A stretch of 48,178 nt of DNA from an uncultured Bacteroidales bacterium (GCA_944321885.1 CALUNB010000015.1:1-48178); one strand, 5' to 3'; shown: positions 33,901 through 42,353, counted from the stretch's first letter. Made by a program: numbers and translations. The notes: generated from the sequence alone by a model not told the origin.

Positions 33901-35560
33901 CGAAATATCCGGTATCCCCCATCAGATGCAAGGGGGTCAAATTGATATTGCGCAAATCCAGATTGTAACGGGTCCGGGAGGAATCGGAACGGAAATCCAC
34001 GATACCGGCCAGGTCGAAATCGAAATCAGGATCATGGCAAACCATATTCCCGGCAAAAAAATCCTTTTCCATGAAGAGGTCGAAATACAGAGGATACAAT
34101 CTCCGCCCGGCAAATTCCAAGCACTGCACCTTACCGTCCAAATCATAGGTCATCGAGGAGAAATCCCTGCCGAATAACGAAAAACGGGTTTGCAAATCGA
34201 AATCCCCAAGCAAATCTTCTTTCCGGAGCATCTGTCCCAAACCCACGTTCCTGGCTTGCAGCTCGCCTTGCATGTACACGCGCCCCTGGGTACTGTCTTT
34301 GCTATGGTTCACGAAACGGAGGTCCCCCAAATTGGTCTGCAAACGCAAATCGGCTTCAAACCTCTTGAAACTCCCGGAGAAGGTCCCGGACAAATCCACA
34401 TCGGTCAAAGGGTGCAGGACCGGAGGGACTTGCCAGCCGAAAGCCTGGAAAAGCGCCATGTTTTCCAAATCGTTCCGGTTGGTTTTCAACTGGCCTAAGG
34501 AAAGGTCCCATTCCCCTTCCTTGCCGGTCCCGATGTTTTCCATCAAGACTTTGCCGTCCAAGCGGGTCGAATCCCCGGTGGAGAGGTTGAGGGACTGGAC
34601 ATCGAGGCGGGAAATGGGGCCCCGGAAACGGGAAGACAGGCGGAGCTTGGCCGAAAGACCTTCCAAGGCCGGTACGAAACGGGCCAAATCGGAAAGGGCC
34701 AGTTCGGTAGAAGATTGAATGTTCCCGCCCAACCGTACTTCTTCCACAAAGTTCTTGTAGCGTTTCCAGTCCTTGGCCTTGAAATCCAAATCCAAGGAAA
34801 GCCGGCTCTCCGGTGTCCGTATACGGGTGGAGGTGTAACGCATCCGCCCCTTGTCCACAAAGACCTGGGAAGAGAAATCCTTGATGACCATGCCCGATTT
34901 CTCCTCACCTTCCAAATGGTCTATCTTGGCCATCACGACCCCGCAACGGGTATAGAAGTTCCGGGCTTCCAGTTGCACCTTTTCCAAGGCCACGTGCTTG
35001 AAATCAACTTGCCCGGCAGGTTTGGCCGGAACATCTTCGGCATCGTAGAGGAAACGGCCGTCTTCCACCCGCATATTCTCGATAATGAACGCTTTGCGTA
35101 AAGAGGTATCTTTCTTGGGCCGGGCGGCGATCTTGGCCAGCACGCGCTTGAAATCGGATTGGGAATCCCCCTCGTAGCGCCGGATGATGATTTGGGGATT
35201 GCGGAGCGCCGCCGACTGCAAAGCGATCTTTTTGGCGTTGAAAGTGGCCAAAACGGCATCGGCCTGTTCGATATATACCGTCGGATTGCTTTGTTTATCA
35301 AGAATCTGTATTCCTCTCAAGGTAGCACTCCGTTTCCAAAAGTTGATATCGGCTCCCACCACGCTGACCTCGCAGGCCATGTAATCGCTCAAAAAAACGG
35401 CGGCTTTGTCGGCAAGGAATTTCTGGAAAAAAGGGGTATGGATCAAGCCGCCCGCCAACAGCACCACCAACAGGATGGCCAGCAAGAAATAACCCAATAC
35501 CTTACGTGCTATTTTGAACGCTTTCTTCAATTTTCCGTACTTTTGCGGGTCGCCCGGCAT
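30914..35560 (-). CDS. tamB: TamB/DUF490-type translocation and assembly module protein
   Basis: A 1548-residue envelope-spanning protein. One N-terminal helix (about residues 20-42, GYFLLAILLVVLLAGGLI) anchors it in the inner membrane. A long run of short amphipathic beta strands follows (AsmA/TamB-like groove), and the C-terminal DUF490 region includes GGTFDFSMVNLINRKFDLEEG and NPDIGFDIDL. TamB-like proteins form hydrophobic bridges implicated in lipid transport or outer-membrane protein assembly. I start it at ATG 35560 because the 75-residue extension reads into the divergent tsaD promoter region. No TamA/BamA-like partner is adjacent. Confidence 0.9.
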   Translation of the reverse strand: MPGDPQKYGKLKKAFKIARKVLGYFLLAILLVVLLAGGLIHTPFFQKFLADKAAVFLSDYMACEVSVVGADINFWKRSATLRGIQILDKQSNPTVYIEQADAVLATFNAKKIALQSAALRNPQIIIRRYEGDSQSDFKRVLAKIAARPKKDTSLRKAFIIENMRVEDGRFLYDAEDVPAKPAGQVDFKHVALEKVQLEARNFYTRCGVVMAKIDHLEGEEKSGMVIKDFSSQVFVDKGRMRYTSTRIRTPESRLSLDLDFKAKDWKRYKNFVEEVRLGGNIQSSTELALSDLARFVPALEGLSAKLRLSSRFRGPISRLDVQSLNLSTGDSTRLDGKVLMENIGTGKEGEWDLSLGQLKTNRNDLENMALFQAFGWQVPPVLHPLTDVDLSGTFSGSFKRFEADLRLQTNLGDLRFVNHSKDSTQGRVYMQGELQARNVGLGQMLRKEDLLGDFDLQTRFSLFGRDFSSMTYDLDGKVQCLEFAGRRLYPLYFDLFMEKDFFAGNMVCHDPDFDFDLAGIVDFRSDSSRTRYNLDLRNINLTPLHLMGDTGYFAARTRVSVDHRGNEAFAIYGDVLLQDTKIQRLGAVYSLDSLSVSVAHAGSVGKQVRVRSDLLDLDARGIWNISATGKELERFLAYYLPERVEKVPVRDSTSLYPEFELSLRLSNPDSLLAVFFPAWSLPLGMEAELAYNSRLCQLALDVDLPYIQSGSVALMRNGLHARSDSSGFFAQEYTGSLYLDDSIRLDDFGIRVGGTQKDEVDYRIAWGGEGQPGPSSSVSSVPVSGSKSKTASLEGKINFLPQDRIRVGLSDCMVGTGRDAWRNFPGGYVLIAKDSLHFENFGMYAENSSDGIWINGDLSRDPMSSLRLDFSAFDISYFDYFLRRAGMDMGGEINGYAEIKDFYKQFLFKSDLVLGDMQINGTPYGWAELSASFSREDAVRARLQIKENPSPDSVSRLASPRTSFSLEGAFYPKKGKKLEFEGFASHLPVAFMNRILGSVAKDLQGHVDGEFQVGGSLPDFRFDARFRSDSLAATIPVLETRYVFNNLDFRLNPEGIEFLSGNFIDPLFQTRGELGGKIAYRNFKDIRLDLDLNFNNLLALNTGRSLDMPFWGTVFATGSLGIEGPVSDISLLLNARVDDNSDITFDFSSAGGNTGSNFITFLEKKPDALPGEIPLESFYVRNKARYKPNGKLTLDLNLVVTPGLAVKVGIHNTSMSGNLQATGDGVLRLYMPGGNPQLFGTYTIAGGTFDFSMVNLINRKFDLEEGGTISWIGPMADARVNIRAGYQTKASLYPVLASLGVSAEEESQLKQNANVKSIIVLTGNLMNPDIGFDIDLINTDEDTRDRFFSVIKKDDEDEMLRQTFSLLMFNSFMAVEGSSSASAGNAALTSSSDFIFSQFNNFLSNFTSDFNLGLNYRPGDVNTNSEFEVTMSGQLFDDRLVINGNLGVSDRQGANAGANTVVGDVDVEWKFTEELRLRGFNHSNDQDLTKPANSYTQGVGIVFRRNFDNWQEFLHGTTPRRTKEERKAERRKNREIRQMKRQQQQKGR

Positions 35561-35565
35561 TCTTG

Positions 35566-35573
35566 CAAAGTTA
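35566..35573 (-). promoter_or_regulatory. -7 box of tamB, almost touching the start codon
   Basis: The minus strand reads TAACTTTG, then CAAGA, then the tamB ATG. With usual spacing the transcript would begin at or near the ATG. No good -33 match. Confidence 0.45.
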
Positions 35574-35680
35574 CACCAAGTTCGGGGATTTTCCCGAACC
35601 GGGAACAGGTTCGGGACCGGTCCCGACAAGGACCGGAGCCCCAAGAACCTTGCCGGGTTACGGCCCGTAAACAAACCACC

Positions 35681-36688
35681 ATGGCATATATCCTTGCTAT
35701 CGAATCTTCCTGCGACGACACTTCCGCCGCGGTCCTGCAAGACGACCTCTTGCTTTCCAATCTGATTGCCAGCCAGAAAGTGCATGAAATGTACGGGGGA
35801 GTGGTCCCCGAACTGGCTTCACGGGCCCATATGCAAAACATTGTCCCGGTCGTGGATTCGGCCTTGAAAACCGCCGGCATCGGCAAACACCAGCTCGACG
35901 CGATTGCCTTCACGCGGGGCCCCGGCCTGCTCGGTTCCCTCCTCGTGGGGGTGTCTTTCGCCAAGGCCTTGTCGCTTTCGCTGCACATTCCCTTGGTGGA
36001 AGTGAACCATTTGGAAGCCCATGTGCTTTCCCATTTCCTGCGCACGCCCCAATACCACCATGCACCGTCCTTTCCTTACCTCTGCCTCTTGGTTTCGGGA
36101 GGACACACCCAGATTCTCCGGGTGGACAGCCCTTCGGATTTCACCGTGTTGGGGGGAACCATCGACGATGCGGCGGGGGAATGTATCGACAAAGCAGCCA
36201 AAATCATGGGATTAGGATACCCGGGAGGTCCGATCATAGACCGATTGGCCAAAGAGGGGGACCCTTCAGCTTTCAAGATTGCCCGCCCCCGGATTGCCGG
36301 GCTGGATTTCAGCTTCAGCGGGCTCAAGACGTCTTTCTTGTATCTGGTCCGGGACAAGCTCAAAGAAAATCCGGATTTCATCCAACAGAACCTCAACGAT
36401 TTGTGCGCTTCCGTACAGACGGCGGTCATCGACAACCTGATGGAAAAATTAGTACTGGCAGCCAAACAGACCGGTATCCGGCAAGTGGCCATCGGGGGCG
36501 GGGTTTCGGCTAACTCCCTGCTCCGGAGCCGCATGGAGCAAGGCCAAGGGAAATACGGATGGGAGGCTTTTGTCCCGCCTTTCTCGTTCACGACCGACAA
36601 CGCCGCCATGGTCGGCATGGCCGGTTTCTTCAAATTCCAGGAAAAACGTTTCTGCTCCCTCGATGCCGTGCCTTACGCCCGGGGGTAA
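35681..36688 (+). CDS. tsaD: tRNA threonylcarbamoyladenosine transferase TsaD
   Basis: A 335-residue enzyme that transfers the threonylcarbamoyl group to A37 of ANN-reading tRNAs, working with TsaB and TsaE. The start MAYILAIESSCDDTSAAV is standard. The metal-binding HLEAH motif, SGGHTQIL, the DDAAGECIDKAAK segment and the GGGVSANSLLR block are all intact. Length is normal. It is divergent from tamB with a 120-bp gap. The ATG at 35681 is chosen because the long upstream reading crosses antisense tamB sequence. Confidence 0.95.
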   Translation: MAYILAIESSCDDTSAAVLQDDLLLSNLIASQKVHEMYGGVVPELASRAHMQNIVPVVDSALKTAGIGKHQLDAIAFTRGPGLLGSLLVGVSFAKALSLSLHIPLVEVNHLEAHVLSHFLRTPQYHHAPSFPYLCLLVSGGHTQILRVDSPSDFTVLGGTIDDAAGECIDKAAKIMGLGYPGGPIIDRLAKEGDPSAFKIARPRIAGLDFSFSGLKTSFLYLVRDKLKENPDFIQQNLNDLCASVQTAVIDNLMEKLVLAAKQTGIRQVAIGGGVSANSLLRSRMEQGQGKYGWEAFVPPFSFTTDNAAMVGMAGFFKFQEKRFCSLDAVPYARG

Positions 36689-36714
36689 AACGGAGTGGAA
36701 TTGGGATTTTTCGC

Positions 36715-36743
36715 TATCTTTGAGGGCATCGCCCTCGAAGATA
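36715..36743 (+). promoter_or_regulatory. Hairpin-embedded promoter module upstream of porU
   Basis: TATCTTTG at 36715-36722 is the left part of a 13-bp inverted repeat, TATCTTTGAGGGC paired with GCCCTCGAAGATA (one mismatch, 3-nt loop). A second palindrome (CGAAC/GTTCG) and CTTAGA/TCTAAG follow before the porU ATG. No clear -33. Confidence 0.5.
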
Positions 36744-36835
36744 GGATGCGGTCGGCAATGAAGATCGAACAAGTTCGGCTCTGCCCTCGGCTTGCACTAA
36801 CTTAGAAGGCTTCGCCCTCTAAGACAGGAAACACC

Positions 36836-39800
36836 ATGAAACGAAATGCACCCATGAAACTCCTTGCCGGGTTCGCCCTTGCATGTATTCCTTGGCAATC
36901 GAGCCAAGGCCAGGACTACCCCGACCCGGCCAGTCCCAAAGACAATTCCGTTCTTGCCGCAGGTCCTACCTTGAAGGTGGCCGTGACCGAGAACAACGTC
37001 TACCGGATCAGCTTTGAAAACCTGCAAAACCAAGGCTTGGTGAACCAATCCGTTCCCTCCAGCCAGATTGCCCTGTTCGGGAACAAAGCCGGGATGTTGC
37101 CCGTCCTCAATCTTCCCGGTACCTACGACGACCTCAGCCCGCTCCCTATCCGGATGGAAGACGGCGGGGACGGTTCTTTCGACCCGGGCGACTACTTCCT
37201 TTTCTTGGGCGAATCACCCCATGTCTGGACATACGATGCCGCTAACGGCTTCCTGCACCAGACCAACTATTACAGCGATACCACTTTCTATTTCGTTTCG
37301 GCGAACGCCAGCTTCGAACACCGGATCCAGACCCTCCAGTCACCGGCTTCGGCATCGCTCCAGATAGACCGCTCCATGGAACATGTCCACCACGAAAACG
37401 ACTTGAGCAACCTTTGCTCGGGCAGTGTCCATTGGCTGGGCGAAAGTTTCACCTACTCAGGTCAAAGCCGGACCATCACGCTCGCCACACCCGACCCCGT
37501 GGCGGGGACAGAGGCCAGCCTTTTCGTCCAGACCTCCGTCCAGACCAATACCGGCACCGCCTCTTTCTCGGTTTCGGCCGGAGGACAATCTTTCCAGCTT
37601 TCCCATTCATCGCGCACCGGACAGGACCACAGTGACCCATGCTCGGATTTCGAAAGCACGACCCAAAGCATCAGCATCCCGGGCAGCCAGACCCCCATCG
37701 TGTTCGACTTCCAAAAAAACTCGGCAGCCAGCAACGGCTATCTCGACCAAATCAGCCTGGTTTACACGCGCTCCCTGAATTTCCAAAACGGAGCCTTGTT
37801 CTTCCGCAACCCCGAAGCCATCGGCAACACGGCACGTTTCAACATCCAATCCTCTGCCTCCATCGTGGTCTGGGACATCAGCGACGTCTACCATATCCGC
37901 CAAGCCGTCCTGAGCCAAAGCGGGAACACCCGTTCGTTCACGGCCCCGGCCGATACCACCCTGCATGAGTACGTGGCCTTCAACCCGGCATCCTGCCCGG
38001 CTCCCATCATCAAGGGAAGGGTCGAAATCCAGAACCTGCATGCAAACGCCAACATCGAGTATATCGTGGTGACCCACCCCGCCTTTGCGAGCCAGGCCGA
38101 AGAGGTGGCCCGGATGCACCAGGAACGCGACGGATATTCGGTCCTGGTAGCCACCACCGAACAAGTTTACAACGAATTTTCCTCGGGGGCCAAGGACCCT
38201 TCGGCCATCCGGATGCTGGCCAAACGGATTTGGGAGAAATCGGACAGCCTCCACCGCCCTCGTTACCTCTTGCTTTTCGGCGCCGCATCCTACGACTACA
38301 AAGGGCGCCTGGGTAGCGTTTCGGATTACGTACCCACATTCCAAGCCTATTTCAATCTTAATGAAGGCGGCGGCGACCCTGTCGAGGACAATTTCGCTTT
38401 CATGGAAGAAAACGAGGGATACGAACTGGGTAGCCTCTATGGAGGAACTTCGTCTTACTCAAAACACGGCGACATCGACATCGCCGTGGGCCGGCTTCCG
38501 GTCCGCAGTACCGCGGATGCGGATATCGTGACCGAGAAAATCGATATTTATTCCAGTCCCGGATACCTTTCCGATGCCCGCAACCCCAACCTGCCCGGCA
38601 ACTTCGGCGACTGGCGGAACGAACTGGTCTTTGTCACGGACGACGGCTACGAAGATGGAATGGAAAGGAGTATCCTGACCAACGACTGGCCTGCCACCCG
38701 CAACCCGGCTTTCCACGTGAACAAGCTGTACAGCGATGCCTACGAACGTACCACCTCCGCCACTTCCACCCGGGCCATCGGCTTGGAAAACGATATCCGG
38801 ACCGCCATCGAGGAAGGCAGTTTTTTCATTGGTTATTACGGGCATAGCGGATGGGATGCCTGGTCCGACGAACGAATCCTTTCCACCGACATCATCAACC
38901 AGCTCAGCCAAAGCTATTCTTTCCCTATCATGATGTCCTCCTCCTGCACCTTCGGGTATTTCGACTATGTGAACCGGACTTCGGCCGCCGAATTGCTGAT
39001 GTTGCGGGAGCATGGAGGAAGCATTGCCACGATTACGACGTCCCGCACCGCTTACACCTCCTCCATTGAAACCATCCACCGATTGTTCGTGCAGCAAGCC
39101 ATCGACAAGACCGGCGGACACATGCCTACCATCGGGGACGCCTTCCTGTACGCCAAACAGAACCATCGCGGCGACCCCCAACGTTTTGTCCTGTTGGGCG
39201 ATCCCGGGCTGAAGACTGCCCTGCCCCGTTACGAGGTAAAAACCTTGCGTGTGAACGGGACCGATGTCACCACCATGGCCGACACGAGTATCTTCGACGA
39301 ACCCTATCCCGGGCTGGACACGCTCAAAGCCCTTTTCCCCGTCACTATCGAAGGCTGCGTCACCGACCATGAAGGGAATATCGTGGAAGATTTCAACGGG
39401 ACCCTGGTTACCAAGGTTTACGACAAAACCGTCACCGAATCCACCTTGGGGCTCTACAACTCCAGGAACGGCAGATACAACACGGCTATTTCTTACAACG
39501 TCCAGAACAGCATCCTTTTCCAAGGCTATTCCGAAGTGAAGGACGGACGGTTCAGCCTCAGCTTCATCGTGCCCAAAGACATCCAGTACAATTACGGGAA
39601 CGGGAAAATCAGTTATTACGCCTATTCGGACAATACCGATGCCAACGGCAGTTTCGACGGCATCGTGGTGGGCGGTTTCAATCCGGAAGCGGTCCTGGAC
39701 ACCAATCCGCCCGTGGTGGACCTCTATATCAACCGCGACAACTACATTCCCGGAACCGTCGGGGATTCGCCCTACCTCTATGCTGAAATCAGCGACAATT

Positions 39801-40366
39801 TCGGCATCAACACCACCGGTACCGGCATCGGCCACGACATGACCTTGATAATCGACGAGGATGCCAGCAACCCGATTGTGGTCAACAACCAGTTCCGTTA
39901 CAATTCAGGAAGTTACACGGAAGGAACCCTCTCCTACCCCTTGAGCGGATTGTCGGAAGGCCGGCATACGGCCCAATTGAAAGTCTGGAACATCAACAAC
40001 ATTTCGACCACCGAAACCATCGAATTCCATATCGGGAAGACGGATGAAGCCCGTATTTTCGAAATCCGGGCGATTCCCAACCCGGTCCGGGGCGATTACG
40101 TGGATATTTATTTCAACCATAACGGTTACGGAGGCGGCATCGAGCGTTGTGAAATCAATATCTTCAGCATGCAAGGTGCCAGGATGGCCAGTTTCGACTA
40201 CCCGGTGGACGACATTTCCGGCTATTCCATCGGCCCGATCCGTTGGGAAATCGGAAGGTCGAGCGTAGGCCGTGTCCAGTCGGGCATGTACATCTGCCAT
40301 GTCCGCGCCCACCATGTGGACGGGGAAATCAGCCACAAGACCGTCAAAATCGTGGTAATCCGGTAA
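36836..40366 (+). CDS. porU: Type IX secretion system sortase PorU (C25 gingipain-like)
   Basis: Outer-membrane-associated cysteine protease that removes the C-terminal sorting domain of T9SS cargo and links the mature protein to surface lipopolysaccharide. 1176 residues, typical for PorU. Signal peptide MKRNAPMKLLAGFALACIP, then the N-terminal beta domain. The C25 catalytic pair is His670 (YYGHSGWDAW) and Cys704 (SSSCTFGYFDY). Immunoglobulin-like and sorting-domain-like parts follow (IRAIPNPVRGDYVDIYF, SGMYICHVRA). Its presence shows that the sorting-domain proteins in this window can be processed. Other por genes are outside the window. Confidence 0.94.
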   Translation: MKRNAPMKLLAGFALACIPWQSSQGQDYPDPASPKDNSVLAAGPTLKVAVTENNVYRISFENLQNQGLVNQSVPSSQIALFGNKAGMLPVLNLPGTYDDLSPLPIRMEDGGDGSFDPGDYFLFLGESPHVWTYDAANGFLHQTNYYSDTTFYFVSANASFEHRIQTLQSPASASLQIDRSMEHVHHENDLSNLCSGSVHWLGESFTYSGQSRTITLATPDPVAGTEASLFVQTSVQTNTGTASFSVSAGGQSFQLSHSSRTGQDHSDPCSDFESTTQSISIPGSQTPIVFDFQKNSAASNGYLDQISLVYTRSLNFQNGALFFRNPEAIGNTARFNIQSSASIVVWDISDVYHIRQAVLSQSGNTRSFTAPADTTLHEYVAFNPASCPAPIIKGRVEIQNLHANANIEYIVVTHPAFASQAEEVARMHQERDGYSVLVATTEQVYNEFSSGAKDPSAIRMLAKRIWEKSDSLHRPRYLLLFGAASYDYKGRLGSVSDYVPTFQAYFNLNEGGGDPVEDNFAFMEENEGYELGSLYGGTSSYSKHGDIDIAVGRLPVRSTADADIVTEKIDIYSSPGYLSDARNPNLPGNFGDWRNELVFVTDDGYEDGMERSILTNDWPATRNPAFHVNKLYSDAYERTTSATSTRAIGLENDIRTAIEEGSFFIGYYGHSGWDAWSDERILSTDIINQLSQSYSFPIMMSSSCTFGYFDYVNRTSAAELLMLREHGGSIATITTSRTAYTSSIETIHRLFVQQAIDKTGGHMPTIGDAFLYAKQNHRGDPQRFVLLGDPGLKTALPRYEVKTLRVNGTDVTTMADTSIFDEPYPGLDTLKALFPVTIEGCVTDHEGNIVEDFNGTLVTKVYDKTVTESTLGLYNSRNGRYNTAISYNVQNSILFQGYSEVKDGRFSLSFIVPKDIQYNYGNGKISYYAYSDNTDANGSFDGIVVGGFNPEAVLDTNPPVVDLYINRDNYIPGTVGDSPYLYAEISDNFGINTTGTGIGHDMTLIIDEDASNPIVVNNQFRYNSGSYTEGTLSYPLSGLSEGRHTAQLKVWNINNISTTETIEFHIGKTDEARIFEIRAIPNPVRGDYVDIYFNHNGYGGGIERCEINIFSMQGARMASFDYPVDDISGYSIGPIRWEIGRSSVGRVQSGMYICHVRAHHVDGEISHKTVKIVVIR

Positions 40367-40390
40367 CGCTTGATTTCGAAGCCCGAAAAA

Positions 40391-40492
40391 AGAGGGTGAC
40401 CCAAAAGTCAGCTTTCCCAAAGAGAATCCGCGCTAAAATGTGTTCTAATTGAGGATTCTTTGTCGCAAAATCATCTTTTGAGCCACCCTCTT
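40391..40492. repeat. Short GAGGGTG-ended inverted-repeat element, copy D, between porU and miaB
   Basis: Left end AAGAGGGTGACCCAAAAGT and right end inverse AAGAGGGTGGCTCAAAAGAT give about 20-bp imperfect terminal inverted repeats around a ~60-bp core. The ends match the GAGGGTGTATCAAAA ends of copies A and B. It lies between convergent genes and may act as a bidirectional terminator. Confidence 0.6.
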
Positions 40493-40519
40493 GCAAGAAA
40501 TGCCAAAGGAAGCGGAACC

Positions 40520-41878
40520 TCAGGCCTGCGGGCTTAGAACCTCCCCGAACAGGGTTGCCGGGGAACAAGACAGGACTTTCAGCTGTAGATAATCGCCGAC
40601 CTTGTGCACCATGCTTCCATCGGGCAGAATCCCGTTGTCGAAAACAACGACCTTGTTCTGCGAGGTCCGCCCGAAATACTGAGGCGCCCCGGTGGCTTGC
40701 GAGGTCTTTTTCTTGGATTCACCCTCCACGAGGATTTCGAAGACCTTTCCGACATCCCGCCGGTTGCTCTCCTGCGAAAGTTCCTGCTGCAGGGCAATGA
40801 TTTCGTTGAGCCTCCGAAGCTTCACCTCTTCCGGCACATCGTCGGGATAGTGCCGGGAAGCGAAAGTTCCGGGCCGCTCGGAATACTTGAACATGAAAGC
40901 CGAGTCGTAGCCCACTTCCCGCATCAGGCTCAAAGTCTCCCGATGGTCTTCTTCGGTTTCGCCACAAAAACCGGCAATGATGTCGGTGGAAATGCCGCAA
41001 TCGGGCATCGCCGCCCGGATGGCCCGGATTCTTTCAAGATACCAATCGCGGTCGTATTTGCGGTTCATTTTCTTGAGCATGGCCGAGCTCCCCGACTGGA
41101 CCGGCAAATGAATCGCCTTGCAGATGTTGGGATACTCCGCCATGACGGAAATCAACTCATCCGACAAATCCTTGGGATGGGAAGTAGAAAAGCGGACCCG
41201 TAACAGAGGGCTGATGGAAGCCACCTGACGCATGAGACCGGCAAAATCCAGCTCTCCTGCCTTATAAGAATTGACATTCTGCCCCAAAAGGGTCACCTCC
41301 CGGTAACCTTGCCGGAACAAGGATTCCGCCTCTTCCACAATGGTCCGGGCATCCCGGCTCCTCTCCTTGCCCCGCGTATAAGGCACCACGCAGTAGGCGC
41401 AATAGTTCTGGCAACCGCGCATGATGGAGATGAAGGCCGATATGTTGTTCGAGCCCAGACGCACCGGAGGAATGTCCTGGTAGGTTTCCTCTTCGGAAAG
41501 CAAGACATCGATGCCCTTCTGCCCGGCTTCCACCTCGGAAAGCAGGCGCGGCAGGCTGCGGTAAGCATCGGGGCCGACCACCAAGTCGATGGAGAGTTCC
41601 GAACGCAGCAAATCGTCCTTGAGGCGTTCGGCCATGCACCCCACAAGCCCCAGCTTCATGCCGGGACGTTTTTTCTTCAGGGCGGAAAACTCTTTGAGAC
41701 GGTTGAACACCCGCTGTTCGGCGTGTTCCCGGATGGAACAGGTGTTGACCAGAATCAAATCCGCCTGGGAATAATCCGGAACGAGGTCGTATTGCGGCTG
41801 CAAGATGGATGCCAGGATTTCGGAATCGGCAAAATTCATCTGGCAACCATAGGTTTCGATGAACAATCGGGCTTTCAT
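40520..41878 (-). CDS. miaB: tRNA-2-methylthio-N6-dimethylallyladenosine synthase MiaB
   Basis: A 452-residue radical-SAM methylthiotransferase acting on i6A37 of tRNAs. The N-terminal UPF0004 domain provides the three auxiliary cluster cysteines (ETYGCQMN, NTCSIREHA, LVGCMAERL). The radical-SAM cluster is C-x3-C-x2-C in GCQNYCAYCVVPYTRG. A C-terminal TRAM domain ends the protein (GILPDGSMVHKVGDYLQL). Start ATG 41878 gives the typical MKARLFIETYGCQ. Length and the VVPYTRG motif favour MiaB over RimO or MtaB. Confidence 0.95.
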   Translation of the reverse strand: MKARLFIETYGCQMNFADSEILASILQPQYDLVPDYSQADLILVNTCSIREHAEQRVFNRLKEFSALKKKRPGMKLGLVGCMAERLKDDLLRSELSIDLVVGPDAYRSLPRLLSEVEAGQKGIDVLLSEEETYQDIPPVRLGSNNISAFISIMRGCQNYCAYCVVPYTRGKERSRDARTIVEEAESLFRQGYREVTLLGQNVNSYKAGELDFAGLMRQVASISPLLRVRFSTSHPKDLSDELISVMAEYPNICKAIHLPVQSGSSAMLKKMNRKYDRDWYLERIRAIRAAMPDCGISTDIIAGFCGETEEDHRETLSLMREVGYDSAFMFKYSERPGTFASRHYPDDVPEEVKLRRLNEIIALQQELSQESNRRDVGKVFEILVEGESKKKTSQATGAPQYFGRTSQNKVVVFDNGILPDGSMVHKVGDYLQLKVLSCSPATLFGEVLSPQA

Positions 41879-41967
41879 GGCTTGATGCGGTTAGGGACTT
41901 TTTAAGAAGCTGTTTAAAATTTCTTACAATCCTGAAAAGGCTGAATTTTCAGAGACCGGTTTCAAGA

Positions 41968-42006
41968 CCGGGCCCATCGGAGTTGGTTCGAATCCGATTG
42001 GCCCGG
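41968..42006. other. tRNA-like 3' arm hairpin (acceptor plus T-arm-like sequence)
   Basis: CCGGGCC/GGCCCGG (7 bp) stacked on ATCGGA/TCCGAT (6 bp) with one mismatch between, and an 11-nt loop that contains the T-loop consensus GGTTCGAATCC. No D-arm or matching 5' acceptor strand lies upstream, so it is not a complete tRNA. It sits between the rpsU terminator and miaB. Confidence 0.4.
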
Positions 42007-42015
42007 CTCATCCAT

Positions 42016-42045
42016 AAAAAAAGCGGGGCCGAAATGAACCCCGCT
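42016..42045 (-). terminator. Rho-independent terminator of rpsU
   Basis: 7-bp GC-rich stem (AGCGGGG with CCCCGCT) starting 6 bp after the rpsU stop and followed by TTTTTTT on the minus strand. Confidence 0.85.
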
Positions 42046-42050
42046 CTTTC

Positions 42051-42254
42051 TTACATCGCATTGTTTTCTGCCTTGGTTTGCAGTTGCTGGATGTAAATGG
42101 CCTTTAGTTTGCGTTCCCGGGCTACAACAGAGGGTTTGGTGTACTTTTGACGGTTCCTCAACTCCCTTACCACACCTGTTTTCTCAAATTTCCTTTTGAG
42201 TTTCTTCAAGGCGCGTTCGATGTTTTCGCCTTCTTTTACAGGAACAATGATCAT
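42051..42254 (-). CDS. rpsU: 30S ribosomal protein S21
   Basis: A 67-residue small-subunit protein. The sequence is classic S21: MIIVPVKEGENIERALKKLKRKFEKTG, then a very basic stretch (RELRNRQKYTKPSVVARERK). A strong terminator follows, so it is monocistronic. A TACTTTTG -7 box on the same strand (42338-42345) lies about 84 bp upstream and back to back with the tRNA-Cys promoter. Confidence 0.97.
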   Translation of the reverse strand: MIIVPVKEGENIERALKKLKRKFEKTGVVRELRNRQKYTKPSVVARERKLKAIYIQQLQTKAENNAM

Positions 42255-42337
42255 ACTAAATACCTTTTCCTTTCTTAAAAAGTTAATAATTATTTAATTC
42301 CCAACGCCTTCCCAAAACACAAGACGGCAATGGGCTA

Positions 42338-42345
42338 CAAAAGTA
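42338..42345 (-). promoter_or_regulatory. -7 box of rpsU
   Basis: The minus strand reads TACTTTTG, matching TAnnTTTG. No convincing -33. It lies within 20 bp of the divergent tRNA-Cys -33 element. Confidence 0.45.
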
Positions 42346-42353
42346 GATTTTTT

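Noticed and set aside
31901..34177. 758-codon open frame opposite tamB
   Set aside because: Same reason: antisense to a real gene, no recognisable motif.
41930..42010. Complete tRNA (including a selenocysteine tRNA, because TTTCAAG resembles a UCA anticodon loop)
   Set aside because: No 5' acceptor strand or D-arm fits, the anticodon-like stem gives a 6- or 8-nt loop, and no long variable arm or sel genes are visible.
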